Below, in pieces: positions 24,694 through 32,651 of a DNA stretch of 64,000 bases. The stretch lies in NCBI GenBank assembly GCA_023426365.1, contig JAFAAW010000040.1, forward strand, positions 1 to 64,000. The letters run 5' to 3'. The position numbers and the translations under genes are program-made. Below the pieces are notes generated by a model. It did not search any database, was not told the origin of the DNA, and saw nothing but the letters and a program-made list of their open reading frames with translations. This DNA is from Pseudomonadota bacterium (GTDB lineage: Bacteria > Pseudomonadota > Alphaproteobacteria > Rhodospirillales > Magnetospirillaceae). Numbering within the stretch: position 1 is the stretch's first letter; each line of letters begins with the position of its first letter.

Positions 24694-26064
24694 TCAGCCC
24701 AGCAGGCCCAGACGGTCGCGCAGACTCCAGCGCCCGACCACCAGGGCGGCCACGATGCCGAGTCCGACCGCCAGGGCGATCCACACCCCCTGGCCGCCCA
24801 GCCCGCCCCAGAAGGCCAGCGCCGCGCCCAACGGGATGGACACCAGCCAATAGCCGAAGCCGGCGAACAGCATGGGCACCTTGGTGTCCTTGAGTCCGCG
24901 CAGCGCGCCCGCCCCCACCACCTGGGCGCCGTCCACCACCTGGAACATGGCGGCGATGGCCAGGAAGCTGACCGCCAACGCCACCACCGGCACCGATTGC
25001 GGCAGCGAGGTGTCGAGGAACAGCCCGACGATGGGCCGCGCCGCCACCGTCAGCAGCAGCGCCGTGCAGGCCATGAAGCCGGTGCCCAAGCCGAGCGCCA
25101 CCCAGCCGGCGCGGCGCACGCCGCCGACATCGCCCGCCCCGGCCGCCAGCCCCACCCGCACGGTGGCCGCATGGCTCATGCCCAGCGGCACCATGAAGGT
25201 GACCGACGCCACCTGCAGCGCGATGGCGTGGGCGGCCACCGCATCGGTGGAGATCAGGCCCATCAGGAAGGCGGCGGCGTTGAACCCCGTCACCTCGAAC
25301 GCCATGGCCAGCGCCATGGGCACGCCGATGCGCACCAGCTCGCGGAACTTGGGCCAGTCGGCGCGCCACCAATTGCCCAGGATGTGATAGCGGCGGAAGC
25401 GACGGTCCCAATACAGGAAGGCCACCAGCGCCAGCGCCATGCAGGTGTACGACAGCGTCGAGGAGACGCCCGCCCCGACCACGCCCAGGCGCGGCGCCCC
25501 CCAATGGCCGAACATCAGCACCCAGTTGGAGGCCACGTGCAGGATCACCCCCGCCCAACTGACCACCATGCTGGCGCGCGGGCGCTGTTGCGCCGCCAGG
25601 AACGACCGCAGCACCACCACCCACAGGGCGGGCAGCACGCTCCATTGCAGGGCGCGGATATAGGCGGCGGCCGAGGCCGACAGGTCCGCCTGCTGCCCCA
25701 GCAGCAGCAGCAAGGCCTCGGCATGCCACAGCACGGCCCAGCATATCAGCGCATAGGCCGACACCACCCACAGCCCCTGGCGGGTGACGCGGCGGCATTC
25801 GCGCACTTCGTGGCGATGGCGGCCAAGGGTCTGGGCCAAGAGCGGCGACGACGCCATGCCCAGACCGAAACCGGGAATGAGCGCGGCGAAGAACAAGCCG
25901 GTGCCCAGGGCGCCGGCCGCCAATTCGGCCGGTCCCAGCCATCCCATCATCAGGGTGTCGGTGGTGCCGATGGCGATTTGCGCCAGATTGGTCAGAATCA
26001 GCGGCCAGCCCAGCGACAGGGTGGCCAGCACTTCGGTGCGCCAAGGACGGGGATTTGCGGACAT
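24694..26064 (-). CDS. MATE family multidrug efflux transporter
   Basis: 456 residues with about 12 membrane helices, probably an Na+- or H+-driven drug/toxin exporter of the inner membrane (NorM/DinF type). Typical blocks: LGWPLILTNLAQIAIGTTDTLMMGWLG at helix 1, GLGMASSPLLAQTLGRH, and QVVDGAQVVGAGALRGLKDTKVPML in the second half, which mirrors the first as in all MATE proteins. The ATG at 26064 (MSANPRPWRTEV) is chosen; the frame extends upstream without membrane or family character. Substrate unknown. Confidence 0.92.
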   Translation of the reverse strand: MSANPRPWRTEVLATLSLGWPLILTNLAQIAIGTTDTLMMGWLGPAELAAGALGTGLFFAALIPGFGLGMASSPLLAQTLGRHRHEVRECRRVTRQGLWVVSAYALICWAVLWHAEALLLLLGQQADLSASAAAYIRALQWSVLPALWVVVLRSFLAAQQRPRASMVVSWAGVILHVASNWVLMFGHWGAPRLGVVGAGVSSTLSYTCMALALVAFLYWDRRFRRYHILGNWWRADWPKFRELVRIGVPMALAMAFEVTGFNAAAFLMGLISTDAVAAHAIALQVASVTFMVPLGMSHAATVRVGLAAGAGDVGGVRRAGWVALGLGTGFMACTALLLTVAARPIVGLFLDTSLPQSVPVVALAVSFLAIAAMFQVVDGAQVVGAGALRGLKDTKVPMLFAGFGYWLVSIPLGAALAFWGGLGGQGVWIALAVGLGIVAALVVGRWSLRDRLGLLG

Positions 26065-26219
26065 GGGCCGGCTTATACACCCCCGCCCCCGGCGCCGCCA
26101 GCCGTTGCCTGCGTGCATGGATCGGGCGGCGGAACACGACCCGTCACCAATCGCGCATGGACTCCGGCCCGCGACCTGTCGTACCACTATTGGCAGGCAG
26201 GCGAGACGAAGGTACAGGG

Positions 26220-26663
26220 ATGAGCAGCAGCGGCGCGATCGTCATTCTGATGGCCGATGACGACCCGGCGGATGTCCGCCTGACCCAGAAGGCGCTTGAG
26301 GAATGTCACCTCAAGAACGACTTCCGCCACGTCCAAGACGGCCAGGAATTGCTGGACTACCTGAACCGGCGCGGCCGCTATGCCGATCCGGCGCTGTCGC
26401 CGCGCCCCGGCCTGATCCTGCTGGACCTGAACATGCCGGGCATGGACGGCCGCACCGCCCTGGCCCATCTGAAGGCCGACCCCGACCTGCGGCGCATTCC
26501 GGTGGTCATCCTGACCACCTCGAAGGCGGAGGAGGACGTCGCCCGCTCCTACGATCTGGGCGCCAATTCCTTTGTCAGCAAGCCGGTGACCTTCGACGGG
26601 CTGGTGGAGGTGGTGCGCACGCTCGACACCTACTGGTTCCAGCTTGTCGCCCTGCCGCACTGA
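26220..26663 (+). CDS. CheY-like single-domain response regulator (Rcp1 type)
   Basis: 147 residues, receiver only. Acidic pocket ADDDPADV, phosphoacceptor in LILLDLNMPGMDG, switch Thr in VILTTS and Lys in VSKPV. The long loop after helix 1 (DYLNRRGRYADPALSPRPG) is characteristic of Rcp1-like receivers that usually pair with phytochrome or PAS-type kinases. No kinase lies beside it. It is convergent with a periplasmic binding protein gene. Confidence 0.9.
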   Translation: MSSSGAIVILMADDDPADVRLTQKALEECHLKNDFRHVQDGQELLDYLNRRGRYADPALSPRPGLILLDLNMPGMDGRTALAHLKADPDLRRIPVVILTTSKAEEDVARSYDLGANSFVSKPVTFDGLVEVVRTLDTYWFQLVALPH

Positions 26664-26751
26664 ACCCGAAGCCGCGCGGGCCTGAACGCCCTCCCTCCGC
26701 GAGGGGCGCCATAGCCACAATGCGGGGACAGCGCTGCCCGAGCGGCAATAC

Positions 26752-27516
26752 CTAGTGCACGCCCTTCTCTGCGCCGGTGCGCTGCTTGATCGCGTCCACC
26801 TGGGCCTGGTTGGCGGCCATCCAGGCGTCGAATTCCGCCAGGACCGGCACGTGCTCGACCGTTGACAGGCGATAGGCGTCGCGGGAATGGGGCAGGCTGG
26901 GATCGAACACCAGTGCGCCCGGGGTCTTCAGCTCGCGATCCAGGATGTCGTTGACCACCGCCACCGAGGCATAGGCGCCGTCCAGGCGCCCCACCGCCAC
27001 CTGACGCAGCAGCAGGTCCATGCGGGGGTTTTCCTTCACCACCACCTTGCCGCCGCGCAGCACGTCCAGCCACGCGAACGGCGTGAAGCCCGACACCGTG
27101 CCCAGGGTCCGGATGCTGGACTGGCCCTTGCCCGCGTTCTCGGGCCGGACCAGGACGCCGTCCACATAGGCGATCACCGGGCGGGAATAGACGATCTGGT
27201 GCCCCTGCTTCAAATCGACCGCCCAGTTGGGGTGATCGGGGAACTTGAGATCGATGCCGCCCGACAGCAACTCGGCGTACAGGCGCTTCACCGGCAAGGG
27301 ACGATAGACCAGCGTATAGCCGCGCGCCTGGGCGAAGGCGTCGAAGATTTCGCGGGCGGCGCCCACGTACTCGCCCTTTTGCACCGCATAGGCGGGGAAA
27401 TAGTCGAGTTCCTCGACCCCGACGACCAGTTCGCGCTTTTGCGCATTGGCTGGTCCCGTCATAGCCAGGCACACGGCCATCACGGCCAGCGCCATCCGTA
27501 TCAGCGACATCCGCAT
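26752..27516 (-). CDS. Orphan periplasmic solute-binding protein (SBP family 3)
   Basis: 254 residues with a signal peptide (MRMSLIRMALAVMAVCLAMT ... ANAQ). The mature part fits the family 3 binding fold: LVVGVEELDYFPAYAVQKGEY at the start, GAAREIFDAFAQARGYTLVYRPLPVKRLYAELLSGGIDLKFPD, then YSRPVIAYVDGVLV and the VGRLDGAYASVAVVNDIL hinge region. The ligand is unknown. No ABC permease or ATPase is nearby, so it may serve sensing instead of transport, or work with a distant transporter. It is convergent with a CheY-like gene. Confidence 0.85.
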   Translation of the reverse strand: MRMSLIRMALAVMAVCLAMTGPANAQKRELVVGVEELDYFPAYAVQKGEYVGAAREIFDAFAQARGYTLVYRPLPVKRLYAELLSGGIDLKFPDHPNWAVDLKQGHQIVYSRPVIAYVDGVLVRPENAGKGQSSIRTLGTVSGFTPFAWLDVLRGGKVVVKENPRMDLLLRQVAVGRLDGAYASVAVVNDILDRELKTPGALVFDPSLPHSRDAYRLSTVEHVPVLAEFDAWMAANQAQVDAIKQRTGAEKGVH

Positions 27517-27603
27517 TCCCCGCTTTGCGATGTGCCCATGGTCGCGCGGGCGGAGGATTGATGCAAGCCGCCTGCGTCAATCTGGTTTTATATAAAATTT
27601 TAT

Positions 27604-28188
27604 CTAATTGCACCCTATCCGTTTGATCGATCCGGGCTGCAGGCGGAACACCGCATCCTGCGGCGAATCGCCCTGCAACGCCTGGTTCGGGTCCATGCCC
27701 AGATGCAGCCCGCGCAGCACCCGGCCGGCCACGCCGTGGCTGACCACCACCAGCTTTTCGCCCGCCGCCCGCTCGGACAGCCACGCCCCCAGGCGTTCGG
27801 CGAAATGGCCGTAGCTTTCGCCGCCCGGGCAGCGGAAGAACCACGAATTGATGCCCGACCCCGACAGGTCGTCGGGCGACATCTCAGCCTTGAGGCGGCC
27901 CGACCAATGGCCGGTGGAAATCTCCTTGAGGCGCTGGTCCAGCTCGATCGAGGCGAAGTCCAGGCCGGCCACCTCGGACAGGATGGCGGCGGTCTGCACG
28001 CAGCGCGGCAGCGGGCTGGAGATCAGGCGCCAGCCGGCGCCGTCGCCCACCATGCCCCTGATGGTGCGGCCATAGGCCTGGGCCTGCGCGATGCCCTTGA
28101 GCGTCAGCGGCGAATCGCCATGACCCTGGATGCGCTTCTGGCGGTTCCAGTGGGTCTCGCCGTGGCGGACGAGAAGGATGTCGAACAT
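27604..28188 (-). CDS. Histidine phosphatase family protein
   Basis: 194 residues. The catalytic signature LVRHGETHWNR is at residues ~6-16, with the second His in VVSHGVAGRVLRG and the family Glu region RLKEISTGHWSG. This is the phosphoglycerate-mutase-like branch; members act as mutases or as phosphatases on small phosphate esters, and the substrate cannot be fixed from sequence. The ATG at 28188 starts directly at the first strand, so a longer frame was rejected. It lies downstream of pheT on the same strand, separated by a repeat element. Confidence 0.9.
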   Translation of the reverse strand: MFDILLVRHGETHWNRQKRIQGHGDSPLTLKGIAQAQAYGRTIRGMVGDGAGWRLISSPLPRCVQTAAILSEVAGLDFASIELDQRLKEISTGHWSGRLKAEMSPDDLSGSGINSWFFRCPGGESYGHFAERLGAWLSERAAGEKLVVVSHGVAGRVLRGLHLGMDPNQALQGDSPQDAVFRLQPGSIKRIGCN

Positions 28189-28229
28189 GGAAGTCTCTCG
28201 CAAACGGAACGGCCTTCCTTCCACCGTCA

Positions 28230-28280
28230 TGCCCGGACTTGATCCGGGCATCCATGGATCGCCGGGTCAGGCCCGGCGAT
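28230..28280. repeat. Paired hairpins of a dispersed alphaproteobacterial repeat
   Basis: Two perfect hairpins side by side: TGCCCGGA (28230-28237)/TCCGGGCA (28243-28250), and ATCGCCGGG (28258-28266)/CCCGGCGAT (28272-28280). The words GTCATGCCCGGACTTGATC and CCGGGCATCCA belong to an intergenic repeat that I recall as common in alphaproteobacterial genomes. It lies between pheT and the histidine phosphatase gene. Confidence 0.75.
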
Positions 28281-28312
28281 GGCGGGGAAGAAAGGCCGCC
28301 AATACAGAACGT

Positions 28313-30709
28313 TTACGACCGCAAGACGCCGCCGGTGGCCTTGACCACCGCATCCACGATCTTCTTGGCCACCGCCTCGATCTCCTCGTCGGTCAGCGTC
28401 TTCTCGGTCGGCTGAAGGGTGGCGGTGATGGCGATGGACTTCTTGCCCTCGCCCACGTTCGGGCCTTCGTAGAGGTCGAACACGGCGATGTCGCTCACCA
28501 GCGCCTTGTCGGCGTTCTTGGCGGCACGCACCACCTGATCGGCCGACACGGCGGCGTCCAGCACGAAGGCGAAGTCGCGCTCCAGCGGCTGGAACGGCGA
28601 CGATTTCAGCGCCGGCTTGGCCTTGGTCGCCTTGGCCTTTTGCGGCGGCAGGGCTTCCAGGAACAGCTCGAACGCCACCACCGGCCCCTTGACGTCCAGC
28701 GCGGCCAGGGTGGCCGGGTGCACCTCGCCGAAATAGGCCACCGGCTTGTTGCCGAGCTTCAGCGTGCCCGAGCGGCCGGGGTGATACCAGCCGGGACCGC
28801 CCGCCGCCACCTGAAACGAGTCCGGGTTGGCGCCGGCCGCCGCGATGGCCGCCATCAGGTCGGCCTTGGCGTCGAACACGTCCACCGCGCGGGTCTTTTC
28901 CGACCAATGGCGCGGCACGGCGCGGCCGGCGCGGATGCCGGCGGCGACGGCGCGCTGCTGGCCCGGCTCGGGACCGTCGAATTGCGGGCCGATCTCGAAC
29001 AGGCCGACATCGCGGAACCCACGGTCGGCATTGCGGCCGGCGGCGGCGACCAGATTGGGCAGCACGGATGGCCGCATGGCGTCCAGATCCGACGAGATCG
29101 GGTTGGCCAGATGCATCTCGGGCGCCCCGCCGCCAAACAGCTTGGCCTGGGCCGACGGCAGGAACGACCACGTCACCGTTTCCACCAGCCCGCGCGCGGC
29201 CAACTGGCGGCGCACCCACGACGCCCGACGCTGGCCGGGGGTCAGCAGCGGCTTGGGCATGCTGGGGCGCGGCAGCGGCACGGTCGGCAGCAGGTCATAG
29301 CCGTTGATGCGGATGACCTCTTCCACCAGATCGTGCTCGGCGGTGATGTCGCCGCGCCACGACGGCGGCACCACCAGCAGGCCGTCGTCGTGTTCCGACA
29401 CGGTGCAGCCCAGGCCGCGCAAGATGTCTTCCTGCTTCTGCTTGCTCACCTCGACGCCGCCCAGCTCGGCCACGCGCTCGGGGCGCATGACGATCGAGGC
29501 GCGCCAATCCGGCTCGGCGCCGGCGACGATCAGCTCGGACGCCTCGCCGCCGCACAAATCCAGGATCATGCGGGTGGCGATTTCCGCCGCCGGCACGATG
29601 AAGGCCGGGTCCACGCCGCGCTCGAAGCGGAAGCGGGCATCCGACAGGATGTCCAGCTTGCGGCCCGTGGTGGCGGTGCGGATGGGATCGAAATAGGCCA
29701 CTTCCAGGAACACGTCGGTGGTGGCCTCGGTGCAGCCGGAATGCTCGCCGCCCATGATGCCGGCGATGGCCTCGGCGCCCGCCTCGTCGGCGATCACCGT
29801 CATCTCGGACGACAGCGTGTATTCCTTGCCGTTCAGCGCCAGCAGCTTTTCGCCGTCACGGGCCAGACGGGCGCGGATGTCGCCCTTGACCAGGGCGGCG
29901 TCGAACACGTGCAGCGGCCGGGCCAGGTCGTAGGTGATGTAGTTGGTGATGTCCACCAGGGCCGAGATGGGACGCAGGCCGATGGCGGTCAGGCGGTCCT
30001 TCAGCCAGTCCGGGCTTTCGCCGTTCTTCACGCTCCGGATCAGGCGGCCGGCGAAATACGGGCAGGCCGAAAGGGTGTCGGGGCTGAATTCCAGCTTGAC
30101 GCCGATCGGGCTCTTGAAGCTGCCCGGCACGGCATCGGCCTTGAGCGGCTTGAGCGTGCCCAGGCCGGAAGCCGCCAGATCGCGCGCCACGCCGCGCACG
30201 CCCAGGCAGTCGGCGCGGTTGGGGGTGATGCTGATCTCGATCATGGGATCGAAGCTCATCACCTCGACCAGCTTGGCGCCGACCGGCAGCGATGGGTCCA
30301 GTTCGGCAATGCCGTCATGGTCCTCGCCCAGGCTCAGCTCGCGCCACGAGCACATCATGCCCTGGCTTTCCACGCCGCGCACGTTGCCCTTCTTCAGCGC
30401 CTCGCCGGTGACGGGGATGACGGTGCCCGGCTGGGCCAGGATGACCTTGAGTCCGGCGCGCGCGTTGGGGGCGCCGCACACCACCTGGATGACACCGGCG
30501 CCGGTATCCACCTTGCACACGCGCAGGCGGTCGGCGTTGGGGTGCTTGTCGGCCTCCAGCACGTGGGCGACGACGAAGCCGCCCAGACGCGCGGCCGGGT
30601 CCTCGACGCCCTCGACCTCGAGGCCCAGCATGGTCAGGCGCGCCTCGATCTCGGCCAGGCTGGCATCGGTCTCAAGATGCTCCTTGAGCCACGACAGAGT
30701 GAACTTCAT
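28313..30709 (-). CDS. pheT: Phenylalanine--tRNA ligase beta subunit
   Basis: 798 residues, normal for bacterial PheT. It forms an alpha2-beta2 enzyme with PheS. Seen are the N-terminal MKFTLSWLKEHLETDASLAEI, the OBF/tRNA-binding domain (VAHVLEADKHPNADRLRVCKVDTG), B3/B4 editing region, B5 domain (VNGYDLLPTVPLPRP-like) and the C-terminal anticodon-binding FDX-ACB domain (FQPLERDFAFVLD). Its ATG overlaps the pheS stop by 4 bases, so the two subunits are probably translationally coupled. Confidence 0.98.
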   Translation of the reverse strand: MKFTLSWLKEHLETDASLAEIEARLTMLGLEVEGVEDPAARLGGFVVAHVLEADKHPNADRLRVCKVDTGAGVIQVVCGAPNARAGLKVILAQPGTVIPVTGEALKKGNVRGVESQGMMCSWRELSLGEDHDGIAELDPSLPVGAKLVEVMSFDPMIEISITPNRADCLGVRGVARDLAASGLGTLKPLKADAVPGSFKSPIGVKLEFSPDTLSACPYFAGRLIRSVKNGESPDWLKDRLTAIGLRPISALVDITNYITYDLARPLHVFDAALVKGDIRARLARDGEKLLALNGKEYTLSSEMTVIADEAGAEAIAGIMGGEHSGCTEATTDVFLEVAYFDPIRTATTGRKLDILSDARFRFERGVDPAFIVPAAEIATRMILDLCGGEASELIVAGAEPDWRASIVMRPERVAELGGVEVSKQKQEDILRGLGCTVSEHDDGLLVVPPSWRGDITAEHDLVEEVIRINGYDLLPTVPLPRPSMPKPLLTPGQRRASWVRRQLAARGLVETVTWSFLPSAQAKLFGGGAPEMHLANPISSDLDAMRPSVLPNLVAAAGRNADRGFRDVGLFEIGPQFDGPEPGQQRAVAAGIRAGRAVPRHWSEKTRAVDVFDAKADLMAAIAAAGANPDSFQVAAGGPGWYHPGRSGTLKLGNKPVAYFGEVHPATLAALDVKGPVVAFELFLEALPPQKAKATKAKPALKSSPFQPLERDFAFVLDAAVSADQVVRAAKNADKALVSDIAVFDLYEGPNVGEGKKSIAITATLQPTEKTLTDEEIEAVAKKIVDAVVKATGGVLRS

Positions 30710-31782
30710 CGGGTCAGCCCTCCGGACAGGGTCGGCACGTCAAGCGGCACGAAGCCGTAATGCTTGAGCCAGCGCAGATCGGAATCGAAGAAGGTGCGCA
30801 GATCGGGGATGCCGTATTTCAGCATGGCCATGCGCTCGACGCCCATGCCGAAGGCGAAGCCCTGGTACTCGTCGGGGTCCAGGCCGCAGGCGCGCAGCAC
30901 GTTGGGATGCACCATGCCCGAGCCGCCGATCTCCAGCCAGCCCGAGCCCTTGCCGATGCGCAGCTCGCCGCCCTCGCGCGAGCAGCCGATATCCACCTCG
31001 GCCGAGGGTTCGGTGAACGGGAAGAAGCTGGGGCGGAAGCGCACCGGCACCTCGTCCACCTCGAAGAAGGTGGTGACGAATTCCATCAGGCAGCCCTTGA
31101 GGTGGCCCATATGGGTGGTCTTGTCGATGACCAGACCCTCGATCTGATGGAACATGGGCGTGTGCGTCATGTCCGAGTCGCAGCGATAGGTGCGCCCCGG
31201 GGCGATGATGCGGATTGGCGGCTTGTTGGCCAGCATGGTGCGGATCTGCACCGGGCTGGTGTGGGTGCGCAGCAGGTGGCGCGAGCCGTCGGCCTTCTCG
31301 CCGAAATAGAAGGTGTCGTGCATCTGCCGGGCCGGGTGTTCGGCCGGGATGTTCAGCGCGGTGAAGTTATGGAAGTCGTCCTCGATGTCGGGACCTTCCG
31401 CCACCTCGAAGCCCATCTGGGCGAAGATGGCGGTCATCTCGTCCATCACCTGGGAAATGGGGTGGATCCGGCCCTGGGACTCGGGGCGCACCGGCAGCGT
31501 GACGTCCACGCGCTCGCGCGCCAGCTTGGCCTCCAGCGCCTGCGCCTCCAGCCCGGCCTTGGCCGCGGCGATGGCGTCGGCCACCTGATCCTTGACGGCG
31601 TTGAGCTGGGCGCCCGCCGCCTTGCGTTCGTCCGGGCTCATCTTGCCCAAGGACGCCATCAGGGCGGAGACGCTGCCCTTCTTGCCCAGTGTCGCCACGC
31701 GGGCGGCTTCCAGGGCCTCCAGGCTGGCGGCGCCGGCCACCAGCGCCAGGGCCTCGGCGCGGATCTTATCGAGTTCGTCCAT
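30706..31782 (-). CDS. pheS: Phenylalanine--tRNA ligase alpha subunit
   Basis: Catalytic class II subunit, 358 residues. Coiled-coil N-terminus (LDKIRAEALALVAGAASLEAL), motif 1-2 region (HPARQMHDTFYF, LLRTHTSPVQIRTM), FHQIEGLVIDK, and motif 3 with GMGVERMAMLKYGIPDLR. These are the standard ATP- and phenylalanine-binding blocks. It lies ~93 bases after rplT with a terminator hairpin between, so it may be expressed partly by read-through and partly from its own promoter. Confidence 0.98.
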   Translation of the reverse strand: MDELDKIRAEALALVAGAASLEALEAARVATLGKKGSVSALMASLGKMSPDERKAAGAQLNAVKDQVADAIAAAKAGLEAQALEAKLARERVDVTLPVRPESQGRIHPISQVMDEMTAIFAQMGFEVAEGPDIEDDFHNFTALNIPAEHPARQMHDTFYFGEKADGSRHLLRTHTSPVQIRTMLANKPPIRIIAPGRTYRCDSDMTHTPMFHQIEGLVIDKTTHMGHLKGCLMEFVTTFFEVDEVPVRFRPSFFPFTEPSAEVDIGCSREGGELRIGKGSGWLEIGGSGMVHPNVLRACGLDPDEYQGFAFGMGVERMAMLKYGIPDLRTFFDSDLRWLKHYGFVPLDVPTLSGGLTR

Positions 31783-31800
31783 CGACTTTCCCCATATGGA

Positions 31801-31834
31801 CGCGAAAAGGGGCCGCCCTCAACGGGCGACCCCT
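31801..31834 (-). terminator. Terminator or attenuator between rplT and pheS
   Basis: An 11-bp stem with one G-U pair, 31808-31818 with 31824-31834 and a 5-base loop, is followed on the minus strand by TTTCGCG. It would reduce read-through from rpmI-rplT into pheST. Confidence 0.7.
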
Positions 31835-31875
31835 CCGCGTAATTTCCCTCTCCCCTTGCGGGGATCGGACAAGCC

Positions 31876-32232
31876 TTACTGGAGGGCCGCCTGGGCCTTC
31901 TCAACCAGCGACTTGAAGGCTTCCGGCTCGCGGGCGGCGATGTCCGCCAGGACCTTGCGGTCGAGCGCGATGCCAGCCTTCTTCAGGCCGTCCATAAATC
32001 GGGAATAGGGCACGCCGTACTGGCGGGTGCCGGCGTTGATGCGCTGGATCCAGAGCGCGCGGAAATTGCGCTTCTTGGCGCGACGGTCACGATAGGCGTA
32101 ACGCAGCGCCTTCTCGACCTTCTCGATCGCAACGCGGAAGCACGAATTGGCACGGCCGCGATAGCCCTTGGCCAGCTTCAGGATCTTCTTGTGACGGGCG
32201 TGCGCAATCACGCCCCGCTTGACGCGCGCCAT
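31876..32232 (-). CDS. rplT: 50S ribosomal protein L20
   Basis: 118 residues. L20 is an early 23S rRNA-binding assembly protein. The N-terminus MARVKRGVIAHARHKKILKLAKGYRGRAN, the centre RDRRAKKRNFRALWIQRIN and GVPYSRFMDGL match the family directly. Its ATG overlaps the rpmI stop by one base (TAATG). In other bacteria L20 represses its own operon by binding the leader; no such site was identified here. Confidence 0.99.
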   Translation of the reverse strand: MARVKRGVIAHARHKKILKLAKGYRGRANSCFRVAIEKVEKALRYAYRDRRAKKRNFRALWIQRINAGTRQYGVPYSRFMDGLKKAGIALDRKVLADIAAREPEAFKSLVEKAQAALQ

Positions 32233-32438
32233 TACTTAGCTCCGTTCGGCAGGTAGTATTGCTTGACCTTCTCACCATCAGCCTTGAACAGGATGAAGGT
32301 GCCGCGAGCCTGGCGCTTCATGTCCTGGGGCTTCGCGGAGAGGCAGTGGCGCTTGTTGGCCACGTTGCCTTTGACCTTGCCGGAGGCGGTGAGCTTAAAC
32401 CGCTTCTTGGCGGCGCTCTTGGTCTTCATCTTGGGCAT
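32232..32438 (-). CDS. rpmI: 50S ribosomal protein L35
   Basis: 68 residues, very basic: MPKMKTKSAAKKRFKLTASG, ANKRHCLSAKPQDMKRQ. Matches L35. It heads the rpmI-rplT(-pheS-pheT) cluster on the minus strand. infC, which often precedes rpmI, is not upstream; instead a good promoter and then a divergent EAL gene are found. Confidence 0.98.
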   Translation of the reverse strand: MPKMKTKSAAKKRFKLTASGKVKGNVANKRHCLSAKPQDMKRQARGTFILFKADGEKVKQYYLPNGAK

Positions 32439-32520
32439 TTTCGCTTGTCCTTACGGTGCGAGTGAGCGATTCAGGCGCGACAAGGCATGCCACCGGCCTA
32501 TGCCGCGCGAGGAAGGGACG

Positions 32521-32549
32521 CTTATAGCGATTCGCCCCACCCATTGCAA
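32521..32549 (-). promoter_or_regulatory. Promoter of the rpmI-rplT operon
   Basis: On the minus strand TTGCAA (complement 32544-32549), a 17-base spacer and TATAAG (complement 32521-32526), 4/6 and 5/6 matches. It leaves a leader of about 75 bases before rpmI. Confidence 0.6.
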
Positions 32550-32651
32550 GCACCCCCGCATGGGCGCGCCGTCACCTGCCGTCACTGGCGTTCCCTGTGC
32601 GCCCGTGCGATAGTTCCCGCCGGGGTTCGCAGGGGGGATTCAAATAAGGGA

